From positions 178,626-242,625 of the forward strand of contig DIZW01000068.1 in the NCBI GenBank assembly GCA_002428015.1: DNA of 64,000 nt, written 5' to 3'. This stretch comes from Oxalobacteraceae bacterium UBA6018 (lineage in GTDB: Bacteria; Pseudomonadota; Gammaproteobacteria; Burkholderiales; Burkholderiaceae_D). Below, in pieces: positions 35,942-44,941 of the stretch. The notes beneath the pieces were generated by a model, which made no database searches, was not told the DNA's origin, and worked only from the letters and a program-made list of their open reading frames with translations. The position numbers and the translations under genes are program-made. How positions within the stretch are numbered: the stretch's first letter is position 1; the number at the start of each line of letters is the position of its first letter.

Positions 35942-36517
35942 TCAGCGGCTGCGGCGACGGCTGAGGGCAAGGCCCGCCAGCCCGGTGAGCAGCAGCGCCG
36001 CGCCGCCCGGTTCGGGAAGCGATGCCGGCGAATCCAGGCCGATCTGCGCCGTGAAGGAGGCGAAGTCGGCATTCCAGCTTACGTTGCTCAGGTCCAGCCC
36101 GAGCGTGTGGGCGTCGACAATGCTGAGCAGCGGGGTGCCGCCGATCGCACTGTGATCGAGCAGCGCCATCGAGGCGATCGGGGCCGCCAGCGAGGCGCCG
36201 AAATCGAAGCGCATGCTGTAGGCGCCGGTGGGAATGGCGCCGTTGTTGTACACCGTCAGCAAGCCGGTGTTGGAAAAATCGAAGCCGAACAGGTAGTCGG
36301 CGGTCAGAAATTCCACGCCGCCGGTCTCGGTCGGATCGATGGCCGTGACGTTAGAGCCGGCCTCGTCGGCAAATCCGTGGTCGAGGCCGAGCATGCCGGC
36401 GCCCGCGCCGTTGTAGCTTGCCGTGATCGTGGCGTCCTGCAGCGGTAGCACGCCAGCCTGTGCGCTGCCCGCGGCCAGCGCGGCCACGAGTGTCCCCAAC
36501 AACCATGTTTTTTTCAT
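35942..36517 (-). CDS. PEP-CTERM surface protein of the pectin locus
   Basis: 191 residues. A signal peptide ending at AQA (about residue 21) and a C-terminal tail LPEPGG, hydrophobic helix, SRRRSR: the exosortase sorting signal. The body has repeated FDF, GLDLSN and alternating hydrophobic strands as in secreted beta-sandwich proteins. The start is the ATG before KKTWLLG; an earlier in-frame start at 36565 would put a non-signal stretch before it. It lies between the pectate lyase-esterase fusion and the polygalacturonase genes, so a role in holding pectin or enzymes at the cell surface is possible (inference). Confidence 0.85.
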   Translation of the reverse strand: MKKTWLLGTLVAALAAGSAQAGVLPLQDATITASYNGAGAGMLGLDHGFADEAGSNVTAIDPTETGGVEFLTADYLFGFDFSNTGLLTVYNNGAIPTGAYSMRFDFGASLAAPIASMALLDHSAIGGTPLLSIVDAHTLGLDLSNVSWNADFASFTAQIGLDSPASLPEPGGAALLLTGLAGLALSRRRSR

Positions 36518-36578
36518 TTTGTGTCGTCCCGTTAAAGTAAAGAAAAAACTACATCGTTCATCCACTCCAAAAAATGCC

Positions 36579-38399
36579 TTATGCCGACAAGCTAGTGTTG
36601 TAGCGCTTGCCCGCGATGGTGACGCGGGTCAGCTTGAGGCCGCGCACGTTGAACAGGTAATAGGGCTGTGCCGCATTGGCCGGCGTGCCGAAATCGCAGT
36701 CGCTGATGGTCACGTTGCTGATCGGCAGAATCGGCAACGGGTGGGCGCCGTTGTAATCGAAGGCCACCGGCCCCAGCAGCACGAAGGCCTGGTAGGACGA
36801 GAAGCGTCCCTTGCCGGTGTCAACGTTGCCGACCTTGATGCCGGAAATGTGCACGTCCGACACCACCGGCGGGCGGGTGCGCACGTTGTCGCCAGTGGGC
36901 GCGTAGTCGCAGTCGAAGGTGATCACGGCGCCGCCCGAGCTCGACACCGTGCCCTTGGCGATGGGCGAACCCGGCAGCGGCGGGTAGAACTGGGGCGTGG
37001 TCTGCACCCCGTTCGGCATGCTGACGTTGCGCACATAGAAATGCTTGAGGAAGCCGCCGCGGTTCATATTGGTCTTGAGCCGGATCGCGGTGCTGAGCGG
37101 ACTGGTGGCCCAGTTGACGTTGCGGAACTCGATGTTCTGGGCGTAGATGTTCTGGATGCCGCCCGACATTTCGCTGCCCAGGGTCACGCCGCCGTGCCCG
37201 CTGTTCATGACGCAGTTCTGGATCAGCACGTTCTGGGTCGGGCCGTACTGGGTGTCCAGGTTCTTGCCGGCCTTGATCGCGATGCAGTCGTCGCCGGTGT
37301 TGAAGGTGCAATGCTCCACCAGCACCGTATCGCAGGCTTCCGGATCGAAGCCGTCGCTGTTGGGGCCCATGCTGTCCATGTGCACGTCGCGGATTTCCAG
37401 ATTGCGGCAATGGACAGGATGATGCTGCCAGAACGGCGCCTGGTTCACCTGGTAGCCCTTGAGCAGCACGTTGGTGCAGCCGATCAGCTCGATCATGCAG
37501 GGGCGCAGGTAGTGGCCGCGCCCGAAGACGCGGCGCGCGACCGGCACCCCGGCCTCCGACAGCGAGGGCAGGTAGCTTTCGTCGCCGCGCCAGCGCTTGC
37601 CGTCGCCTTCGATCAGCGCGGCCTGTTCTGCCTTGATGCCCGGCGCCACCGCGGCGATCGACGCGGCATTGTGGGGATTGATGGCGCTTTGCGAGGCCTC
37701 CTGGTTGGGGCCGCTCTTGCGCTTGCCTTTCCAGTCCCACCAGCAGTCGCCGCTGCCGGCGAAGGGCACGCCGCCCTGGCCATCGAGGATGCTGGTCCAG
37801 TCCTCGCCGGTGAGGGCGATGTGGTCCTGGCCGTTGGCGTACACCAGCGGCGAATAGTTGAGGCAGTCGTTGCTTTGCCAGCGAGAGACGACCAGCTTGC
37901 CGTTGGCGCCGCAGTCGACGTCGCCGTATTTGGCGAAGTCGTCGGGGTCGGTGCTGAAATACACATGGGCGCCGGCTTGCAAGTGCACGTGCACTTGCGA
38001 ACGCAGCACGATCGGCCCCTTGCACAGCCAGTTGCCGGCCGGGATCACGACGCGTCCGCCGCCGGCCGCGTGGCAGGCGGCGATCGCGGCGGCGATGGCC
38101 GGATAGCAGTCCGGCGCGTCCGGCGCGGCGGTGCTGACCATGCCGGTATCGTGGTGGGTGGTGAAGCCCTTCACGGTGACGCTCTTGCAGGGCAGCGCGC
38201 CATGCGCCGTGATGACGAAGTCTTCGTTGCGAAACACCAGCGGCCGCTTGAAACGGTCGGCGATGGCCTGGGCCTGCTTCCATGGGTCTCGCGGGGCGGC
38301 GGCCAGGGCCGGGACGGCGATGCCGCCGCCGAGCGCCAGGCCGGCCGCCGAGGCGGCCCGCATCAGCGCGCGGCGCTGGAGGTTGACGGGTTGGTTCAT
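36579..38399 (-). CDS. GH28 polygalacturonase
   Basis: A 606-residue exported enzyme with a twin-arginine-type signal (RRALMRAASAAG). The GH28 beta-helix has the catalytic Asp segments NSDGFDPEAC and NTGDDCIAIKAG near residues 345-380, followed by the GHGG loop with the His. It hydrolyses homogalacturonan produced by the neighbouring lyase-esterase fusion protein. The length is within the range of bacterial GH28 enzymes with an N-terminal extension. The RR signal suggests folding before export. It is close to the TonB receptor gene upstream. Confidence 0.92.
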   Translation of the reverse strand: MNQPVNLQRRALMRAASAAGLALGGGIAVPALAAAPRDPWKQAQAIADRFKRPLVFRNEDFVITAHGALPCKSVTVKGFTTHHDTGMVSTAAPDAPDCYPAIAAAIAACHAAGGGRVVIPAGNWLCKGPIVLRSQVHVHLQAGAHVYFSTDPDDFAKYGDVDCGANGKLVVSRWQSNDCLNYSPLVYANGQDHIALTGEDWTSILDGQGGVPFAGSGDCWWDWKGKRKSGPNQEASQSAINPHNAASIAAVAPGIKAEQAALIEGDGKRWRGDESYLPSLSEAGVPVARRVFGRGHYLRPCMIELIGCTNVLLKGYQVNQAPFWQHHPVHCRNLEIRDVHMDSMGPNSDGFDPEACDTVLVEHCTFNTGDDCIAIKAGKNLDTQYGPTQNVLIQNCVMNSGHGGVTLGSEMSGGIQNIYAQNIEFRNVNWATSPLSTAIRLKTNMNRGGFLKHFYVRNVSMPNGVQTTPQFYPPLPGSPIAKGTVSSSGGAVITFDCDYAPTGDNVRTRPPVVSDVHISGIKVGNVDTGKGRFSSYQAFVLLGPVAFDYNGAHPLPILPISNVTISDCDFGTPANAAQPYYLFNVRGLKLTRVTIAGKRYNTSLSA

Positions 38400-38411
38400 A
38401 TGCCTGTCCGG

Positions 38412-41120
38412 TTAGAAGTTGTAGGTGGCGCGCAGGTTGTACGCGCGCCCGATGGGGCTGGCCGCGCTGCTCAGGTAGCCGAAGGAATAGCCGCTGTGGT
38501 TGGTGACGGGCGGAGCGGCGTCGAACAGATTGGTCACGCCGGCCGTCAGCGAGATGTGCTTGAAGCCGTTGTAGGTGCCGGTCAGGTTCCACACCTGGTA
38601 AGGCTTGATCTCGCGGAAGTATTGTGCGGCCACCAGGTTCTGGTCGTCGTAGCCGGTGTTGTAGTTCTGGGTCAGCTGGGCGGTCCAGTCGCCGCTCTTC
38701 CAGTTCAGCTTGAGCGTATGCTTCCAGCGGAAGGTGATGATCGGCAGGCTGCTGGTGGTGCCGTTGCTGGCCAGGCCGAAACGGCCCACGTTGGAGACCC
38801 ATGCACTGCCTGGCTGGAGCTGGTTGTCGAACTGGGTCAGGTAGGTGCCGTCGAGCTCGACCTTGAAGTTGCCCGCCGCCGTGCGCGGGAAGGCGAAGGC
38901 GGCCGAAACGTCGACGCCGGCCGCCTTCTGGCCGCCCAGGTTCATGGTCACGTTCTTGATGAAGGCCAGGGTGCCGTCGGCGTTGCGCACGAACAGCGGC
39001 TCGTATCTGGCCGGGTCGAGGAAATAGGCCTGCTCGGGCAGGTTGGCCAGCATGTCCTTCATGCGCACGTTCCAGTAGTCAAAGGACATGGTCAGGTTCT
39101 TGACCGGTTCGAGCACCACGCCCAGCGAGACACCGCGCGAGGTTTCCGGGGTCAGGTCGGCATTGCTGCCGGTCTGCTTGGGCAGCTTGACGTTGCACAC
39201 TTCGGAGGCCACGTAGCCGGGCAGGGCGGTGCCGCTGCCGGCCACGCCCGGGGTACCGCCCGGGCACAGCTTCGGATCGTCCCACTTGGCCGAGGTGGTG
39301 CCGTTGGCGCCCGGCAGCCGGTAGCCATAGCGGTCGAACAGGGTCGGTGCGCGGAAGCCCGTATTGGCCGAGCCGCGGAACATCACCGTCTTGCTCGGCT
39401 CGTAGCGGAAGCTGGCCTTTGGATTGAAGGTGTTGCCGAAGTCGCTGAAGTAGTCGTCGCGCGCGGCCAGGTTGAAGGTCAATTGCTTGGTGACGGGCAG
39501 GTCCAGCTCGGCATAGAGGGCGCTGACGTTGCGCGCCCCGGCGCCGTGCGAGGGGCTGGCGTTGGCGTAGGTTACCTGGGAAACGATGTCGAGCTTGGTG
39601 TCCTCGGTGGTGTCCCGGTGCACGTCGGCGCCGACGGCCAGCGCCGCGTCGCCGCCGGCCAGCTGGCCGATGGTGCGGCTGCCGGTCAGGTCCAGGCCGG
39701 TGAAGGTGCTCTTCGAGTAGCGGTTCTTCTGCCCGTCCACCGAGATACTCTCCAGATAGGACTGTCCGGCGGCATCCTGCAGGCCGAACGGGTTCAGGCT
39801 GCCGTTGGAGATACCGGCCAGCAGGCCGTAGCCGTTGACATAGCCGCTATGGTAGAAATTCTCGCGCACGCTATTGCCGTACACGAAGCCGGCCTTGTAA
39901 TCCCATTCGCCGATGCGGCCTTCGTCGTTGACGGCCAGGCGCTGGTTGGTCTGGACGTCCTTCGTCACGGCTTGCCCGAGGTCGGCCACGCTCCAGGTCA
40001 CCAGCAGCGGGGCGCCTTTCAGGTTGGCCACGGCGGGCACGCCGCCGCTATTGCCCGGATACCATTTACTGGTCGCCGGGAGCTGGGCCTTGACGCCGTC
40101 CGGCGTGGCCAGGCTGGTGGTCGGGTTCTTGCCGGAGATGATGTAGGACTGGCCGCGCAGGTAGTCAACGCTGACGCTATGGTCGTCGGTGATGCGCTTG
40201 GTGCCCTTGAGGTAGAAGGTGACTTGCTGGTTCTCGTAGAGCGCGGTTCCGTATTGGTTGTTATCGAGCACGCAGGTATTCTTGGCGCCCTGGATAGAGT
40301 ACGGCGCCAGGCAGCCGGTGCCGTAGTACGGATTGACGGCGGTCTTGTTGGCCGCGGTGGTGAAGTTGGCCGGGGTGGCATAGCCGCCGCTGGCCAGCGA
40401 CGGCGCGCGGCCGATGCTGGTGAGCAGTTCCGGCGTGCTCAACTCGGCGCGATCCTTCGATGCGAGCCGGCTGCGCCGGTGCGCATCGACTGTGGCGTAG
40501 ACGTTCCAGCCGTCGGTGGCAAGATTGCCGCGACCGATCGTCATGCTGGCGCGCTGCTCGTCGCCTCCGCCGTGTTTCTCGGGCTGGACGTATTGGCCGG
40601 TCACCGAGGCGCCTTCGAAGCCGGGCTTGGTGATGAAGTTGACCACGCCGCCGATCGCGTCCGAGCCGTAGATCGAGGAGGCGCCATCGCGCAGCACTTC
40701 GACCCGCGCCAGTGCGCTCATCGGGATGATGTCGAGGTTGGCATAGCCGTCGGCGATGGCCTCGTTGGCCAGGCGCCGTCCGTTGAGCAGGACCAGGGTG
40801 CGGTTCACGCCCAGGCCGCGCAGGTTGATGTTGGTGCCGGAGCCGGCGTTCGATGGCGCCAGCGAGGCTGACTGCGGCAACGCCATCATCACGTCGGCCA
40901 GCGTGGTCATGCCGCGCTGCGCGAATTCCTCCGCCTTCATGGTCGTCACCGGCAAGGCCATCTCCGTGGCCAGGCGCTTGATGCTCGAACCGGTCACCTC
41001 GACGCGTTGCATGGGTTCCTCGGCTTGCTGCGCCGCCGCCTGGTTCATCAAGGCCATGACGGCCAGGGCGATCGAGGACAAGACCAGCTTCGAATGGCGG
41101 GGGGCGTGCTGCGTGTTCAT
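38412..41120 (-). CDS. TonB-dependent outer-membrane receptor
   Basis: A 902-residue protein with a signal peptide (ending near AAAQ, residue 31), a TonB-box/plug region (QRVEVTGSSIKRL, then the GLGVNRTLVLLNGRR plug and VEVLRDGASSIYGSDAIGG) and a 22-strand barrel ending in an aromatic residue (YNLRATYNF). In this locus it probably imports oligogalacturonides across the outer membrane, which is inference from the neighbours. AGGAG lies 8 bases before the ATG. Part of a pectin-utilisation locus with a downstream GH28, PEP-CTERM and PL1-CE8 gene in the same direction. Confidence 0.92.
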   Translation of the reverse strand: MNTQHAPRHSKLVLSSIALAVMALMNQAAAQQAEEPMQRVEVTGSSIKRLATEMALPVTTMKAEEFAQRGMTTLADVMMALPQSASLAPSNAGSGTNINLRGLGVNRTLVLLNGRRLANEAIADGYANLDIIPMSALARVEVLRDGASSIYGSDAIGGVVNFITKPGFEGASVTGQYVQPEKHGGGDEQRASMTIGRGNLATDGWNVYATVDAHRRSRLASKDRAELSTPELLTSIGRAPSLASGGYATPANFTTAANKTAVNPYYGTGCLAPYSIQGAKNTCVLDNNQYGTALYENQQVTFYLKGTKRITDDHSVSVDYLRGQSYIISGKNPTTSLATPDGVKAQLPATSKWYPGNSGGVPAVANLKGAPLLVTWSVADLGQAVTKDVQTNQRLAVNDEGRIGEWDYKAGFVYGNSVRENFYHSGYVNGYGLLAGISNGSLNPFGLQDAAGQSYLESISVDGQKNRYSKSTFTGLDLTGSRTIGQLAGGDAALAVGADVHRDTTEDTKLDIVSQVTYANASPSHGAGARNVSALYAELDLPVTKQLTFNLAARDDYFSDFGNTFNPKASFRYEPSKTVMFRGSANTGFRAPTLFDRYGYRLPGANGTTSAKWDDPKLCPGGTPGVAGSGTALPGYVASEVCNVKLPKQTGSNADLTPETSRGVSLGVVLEPVKNLTMSFDYWNVRMKDMLANLPEQAYFLDPARYEPLFVRNADGTLAFIKNVTMNLGGQKAAGVDVSAAFAFPRTAAGNFKVELDGTYLTQFDNQLQPGSAWVSNVGRFGLASNGTTSSLPIITFRWKHTLKLNWKSGDWTAQLTQNYNTGYDDQNLVAAQYFREIKPYQVWNLTGTYNGFKHISLTAGVTNLFDAAPPVTNHSGYSFGYLSSAASPIGRAYNLRATYNF

Positions 41121-41417
41121 AGTATGTGTCTCCTGCGGATGTTATTGTCGTGATGCTGCGATAGGAACGCGAACGTCTTGTGAGCGGCCGGCCGGAGCAC
41201 GGACGCTGGTCGGGCACCTCGCGTGCCCTGTGCCACTGCGACGAGGATGGCGCAACTTGCCACCGAGGTCGACCATGGTCGCCGGGGTAAAACGGTTCAG
41301 GCCGGCGCGTGGGGCTGCGCCAGGATGCTGGATTGCTGCATGATCGAGGTCTCTCTTATCGTGGTCGTCCGCGGCGTCGGTGCGCCTGCGAATCGTTGCT
41401 GCAGGTGGCTGGCATGC
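41121..41417. other. Gap between TonB receptor and GntR regulator genes
   Basis: 297 bases. It should hold the receptor promoter on the minus strand and contains a small hairpin, GGGCAC...GTGCCC at 41212-41228, without a T-run. I see no gene. Confidence 0.5.
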
Positions 41418-42119
41418 CTAGCCACGCGAAAACGTGCGCGTGACGCGCTCCAGATGGGCGCGCATGGCGTTGCGCGCCGCGGCCGGATCGTGCGCGACGA
41501 TGGCCGCCAGAATGCGCCGGTGATCGGTCAGGGTTTCCTGGCGCAGCTCTTCAGTCTGAAAGTGTTCCTTCAGCTTGTGCCACAGGCGTCCGCGCTGGTT
41601 CCACAGGTAGTCGACCATGCCCACGAAGGCGCTGTTGCCCGTGGCGCGCGCAATGGCCAGGTGAAACTGCCGGTCCGCTTGTTCATTGCTGCCGTAATGA
41701 TGGTGGTTGCGTTCCATGTCCATGACCGCATCGAGGATCGCATCGATCGCGCTGTCGCTGGCCATGCGCGCGGCGATGGCGCACACTTCGGCTTCGACCA
41801 GCCGGCGCGCGGACAGCACTTCGAACGGGCCGGGCCCGCCCTCCTCGATGTGTGGCGTGGCGGTGGCGGGCGCGCTGACGTACACGCCGGATCCACTGCG
41901 CACTTCCACCATGCCGCCCAGTTCGAGCGCGATCAGCGCCTCGCGCAGGGAGGCGCGCGACAGATTGAGTCGGGTAGCGAGTTCGCGCTCGGATGGCAAG
42001 CGTTCGCCGGGCGCGATGCCTTCATCTCGGATCAGTTCCTTGATGCGTTCGGCGACGATCCGGTACAGACGCGGCTCGTGCGAGATCGAATCGTGCGGCA
42101 TGGAAACTTTTTTTAACAT
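41418..42119 (-). CDS. GntR-family (FCD) regulator of the pectin locus
   Basis: A 233-residue protein with an N-terminal winged helix (PGERLPSERELATRLNLSRASLREAL) and a C-terminal FCD ligand-binding domain with the metal-type His/Asp pattern (EAEVCAIAARM, DRQFHLAIARATGN). FCD regulators often sense sugar acids; next to a pectin locus, galacturonate or a degradation product is a good guess. Two identical-type direct repeats lie just before its start, so autoregulation is likely. The start at 42119 or the ATG six codons later are equally supported. Confidence 0.87.
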   Translation of the reverse strand: MLKKVSMPHDSISHEPRLYRIVAERIKELIRDEGIAPGERLPSERELATRLNLSRASLREALIALELGGMVEVRSGSGVYVSAPATATPHIEEGGPGPFEVLSARRLVEAEVCAIAARMASDSAIDAILDAVMDMERNHHHYGSNEQADRQFHLAIARATGNSAFVGMVDYLWNQRGRLWHKLKEHFQTEELRQETLTDHRRILAAIVAHDPAAARNAMRAHLERVTRTFSRG

Positions 42120-42813
42120 GGCACCCAGGCGCAGGTTATTTGGTCAGGCCATTCTAAAGTGGTAAGGCCAGTTAGGCAAGGTGCTCGGACCAAAAAAACA
42201 CAGGTTTGCTTCCGGTCGGCGGTCGAACTGTGGCTTCGACGCCTTCGATTTCGGTATGCGCATACTTCGATAAGCCCGTCGGTAGAGGGGCGCATGCCTG
42301 CAGCAGACAGTTTGCGTGGACGGTTTCAGTGGACGCGGATCGCCCGAGAGTGTGCGACCGCGACCCCTGCTCGGAGCAGGAATGCAGACTGAATGTTTTG
42401 CATTGTCGCGTACGCGCCAAGGGAGGCCTGGAGCGCCGTTGCATTCGTGTCTGGATAGGTTGCGTTAGATCGAGCAGGAGCCGCTAAGGTGAAAGCGGCA
42501 TTGATCACGGAGGAGGGCGAAGGTTCAGCGAGGCGCGGTTAGTGATTCGGGAGAATGGAACAACTGGCAGCGATTTGCGGGCATGGAGCAGCGAGCATCG
42601 TAGCATTGAACAGTGAGCATCGAACAACTGGCAGTCGAGCGCACGACGCGTGAACGCGTGCACTTGGAAAAAAGTATGGCGACCATTGCCGAATCGTGCG
42701 TTCGGGCGTACCGGCAGAGCTTCCACCCCGGCCCCGGCCTCCGCTCCCGCGCACGCGCACGCGGAGAGCTGGCGCTTTTGCGTGTGCTGATCCCGTTCGA
42801 CTAGTCCCTATTT
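42120..42813. other. 694-base gap with short repeats and no gene
   Basis: The only structure seen is the GntR operator pair and a repeat GAACAACTGGCAG at 42558-42570 and 42622-42634. All frames are short and unlike known proteins. Confidence 0.5.
42141..42170. promoter_or_regulatory. Direct-repeat operator upstream of the GntR gene
   Basis: TGGTCAGGCCA (42141-42151) and TGGTAAGGCCA (42160-42170) differ at one base and start 19 bases apart, with TGG...CCA symmetry in each. This is the usual style of a FadR-subfamily operator pair. Confidence 0.55.
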
Positions 42814-44220
42814 TTATTTCACCCTGTGCTCAATGAGACGACGTTGCATGCCCGCGACGGCGCGTTGCGTGCGGCCGAGGACGTTTGCGAGGAGATAGCG
42901 TGCGGTCGCGGCCGGGTGCTCAATTCCATAACCCTGGTGGCCCAGGTTTTGCGGCATGAAAAAATGGCTGAAGCGCGACAGCGCGCCATCATCGCTGGTG
43001 CGAAAGCGCCCGTTGACGTGGGTGATATTGAAGCCATATTCGTTTGAGAAGAGGAATATTGCGCTGGAAGAGGTCATCGAAATGTCGTGCGGCCCATCAG
43101 AGGGTAGCTCCTGGTATGCGTCGATATACGACACCCGGATACGCATTCCAAGGTCAGGAATGTAGATTTGCAGCGCCTTGATCAGGCCGGCCCGCTCGAG
43201 CAGGGCCGGCAGCCACAGCAGGTTGGCTTTGATGACACGGCGGTGCTTGGCGACCGCTTCGCGCAACTGGTCGCGGCTAGCCGATGGCTCCGGTGGCAAC
43301 AATTCGACGGGCGCGCTCGACAAGCGCTGCCAGTGCGCCACGGCGGCGTCGCTGGCCGCCCGGAGACTGGCCGAGGTATCGGTGTCGAGATTGATGCGTG
43401 CACCTGGCTTGAGGAAACGCACTGAGCCAGTCGCGTGAGTGCGCGCGGCCCAGCGCGCGACCGCGCCGGCAGTATTCTGGCAATCGTTCAGGTAGTGGTT
43501 GTCGATGCTCGAAAACGCAACGAACGAAGCGAACGGCACGGTAATAGCTGGGGTGAAGGCGGTAATCTGCAGCTTGACGCGTTGCAGCTTTTCGGCCGCC
43601 GCGCTGCGCCGCTGTTCGGTGTCGAATGGATTGCCCTCCCAGTTGGCATAGCCGAACTGGGTCAGGAGCACATCGATCTCACCGCCGACCGGATCAATGC
43701 TGGCTTTGACGGCGCGGCAGCTTTCGGCGCTGCCGATGGCGCAATCATTGAGGTTGAGAATGTTCCGTCCGCCGGCCTTGATTAGGCAGTAAGAATCGCC
43801 GTCCGCATGCGGATAGACGCCGATGGCCATCTCATGATCAAGCTCGACCGGCTGGCCGGGCTGGCATTCGATAACGCTGAAGCCGTTACGGCGCAAGAAA
43901 GTAACTACCCGCTTGTCCTTGGTTTGCTGGAACAGCATGGTAACCTTGCCGGCAAAATCCTGTTTCAGGCGCTTGATGAAGGAGATAGAAAAGTGATCGG
44001 GGTGCTCATGCGAAAACCAGACGAAGGTTTTACGATGCTGCCCGGCGATTTCCTTGACCAGCGCCGCATTGGACGTGGTGGTGTCGAGCAGGCTCCAGCC
44101 ATTATTGAACACCGGACCTTCCACCCAGGGATCCACCAGGAGTAAGCTCGTCTCGGTGGTCACATAGAAACATGCGTGGTTGACGAATGTCAGCAATTTA
44201 TCATTCATGGAGGAATCCAC
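42814..44220 (-). CDS. Metallo-beta-lactamase-fold hydrolase, cytosolic, substrate unknown
   Basis: A 468-residue protein without a signal peptide. The N-terminal part has an MBL fold of the UlaG/CMP-sialate-hydroxylase-like type: FVNHACFYVTT, LLVDPWVEG, and the zinc motif FSHEHPDHFS near 68-77. The C-terminal 200 residues do not match a family that I recognise. Such proteins sometimes act as lipid-head-group or nucleotide-sugar phosphodiesterases, or as oxygenase partners. A flavin reductase gene ends 12 bases upstream in the same direction, so the two may work as a pair. Confidence 0.72.
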   Translation of the reverse strand: MDSSMNDKLLTFVNHACFYVTTETSLLLVDPWVEGPVFNNGWSLLDTTTSNAALVKEIAGQHRKTFVWFSHEHPDHFSISFIKRLKQDFAGKVTMLFQQTKDKRVVTFLRRNGFSVIECQPGQPVELDHEMAIGVYPHADGDSYCLIKAGGRNILNLNDCAIGSAESCRAVKASIDPVGGEIDVLLTQFGYANWEGNPFDTEQRRSAAAEKLQRVKLQITAFTPAITVPFASFVAFSSIDNHYLNDCQNTAGAVARWAARTHATGSVRFLKPGARINLDTDTSASLRAASDAAVAHWQRLSSAPVELLPPEPSASRDQLREAVAKHRRVIKANLLWLPALLERAGLIKALQIYIPDLGMRIRVSYIDAYQELPSDGPHDISMTSSSAIFLFSNEYGFNITHVNGRFRTSDDGALSRFSHFFMPQNLGHQGYGIEHPAATARYLLANVLGRTQRAVAGMQRRLIEHRVK

Positions 44221-44232
44221 GGCAGTTGGTCG

Positions 44233-44733
44233 TTAGATGGCGATGAAGCGGCCGCGGTGAAAGCCGAGTGTGCGTTGCGGATGCGAATAGCAGCGCTCGA
44301 CCTCGCCGACGAAAATGACATGGTCGCCCTCGGAATAACGGCTGCGCTGGCGGCATTCAAACCAGGCGACCGTGCCGGCAAGTACAGGAACGCCTTGCGC
44401 GGTCAGGCGAAACGGCAAGGTATCGAAACGCTGCTCACTGGGTAGGGAAAAGCGTTGCGCCAGTTCGATCTGGTCGCCCGCCAGGACGTTGACGACGTAG
44501 CCGCTGGCGGCGGAAAATGCCTCCAGCGTGCTGGCATCGTGCGCCAGGCTCCACAGCACCAGCGGTGGCGCGAGCGATACTGAATTGAATGAATTGATGG
44601 TTACGCCGTAATACGCACCGCTAGGCATACGGGCCGTGATGACGGTGACGCCAGTGGCGAACTGCGATATGGCTTTGCGGAAGTAAGCCGTGTCGAGCTC
44701 GGGTGGCGAGTCGCACAAGGTAGGAACTTGCAT
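44233..44733 (-). CDS. Flavin reductase family protein
   Basis: About 166 residues from the ATG at 44733; a frame extending to 44835 has no support. The FMN-binding domain has YFRKAISQFATGVTVITA, GVTINSFNSVSLAPPLVLWSL and AHDASTLEAFSAASGY, then EGDHVIFVGEVERC, all typical of HpaC/DIM6 proteins. These reduce FMN or FAD with NAD(P)H for a partner monooxygenase. Coupled with the MBL-fold gene 12 bases downstream; the true partner is unknown. Confidence 0.86.
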   Translation of the reverse strand: MQVPTLCDSPPELDTAYFRKAISQFATGVTVITARMPSGAYYGVTINSFNSVSLAPPLVLWSLAHDASTLEAFSAASGYVVNVLAGDQIELAQRFSLPSEQRFDTLPFRLTAQGVPVLAGTVAWFECRQRSRYSEGDHVIFVGEVERCYSHPQRTLGFHRGRFIAI

Positions 44734-44941
44734 GGTGGGCCTGGGCAGGTCGATGGACGTAAGAACGATACTAAAGAGGGCAGGTCGCTGGACTTTGATC
44801 GCCCACAAGGTGGACGCCCAACTGCCTGGTGCCAACTGTTATCCTGAGCATGCTAATTTCCATTAGAATTCCTTCAACCGAACAATTTCGACCAAAGGCA
44901 ACAATGGCAAGAGCGGCAGTGGAGCTGCGCATGAACTCTGC

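Noticed and set aside
36423..40871. A 1482-residue plus-strand open frame
   Set aside because: It is the antisense shadow of the GH28 and TonB receptor genes. It has no domain, is extremely rich in Ala, Gly, Arg, Val and His, and arises from the high-GC third positions.
42552..42640. Short direct repeats as a possible CRISPR-like or attachment site
   Set aside because: Only two copies of one 13-mer with unequal spacing, no spacer structure, and no integrase nearby.
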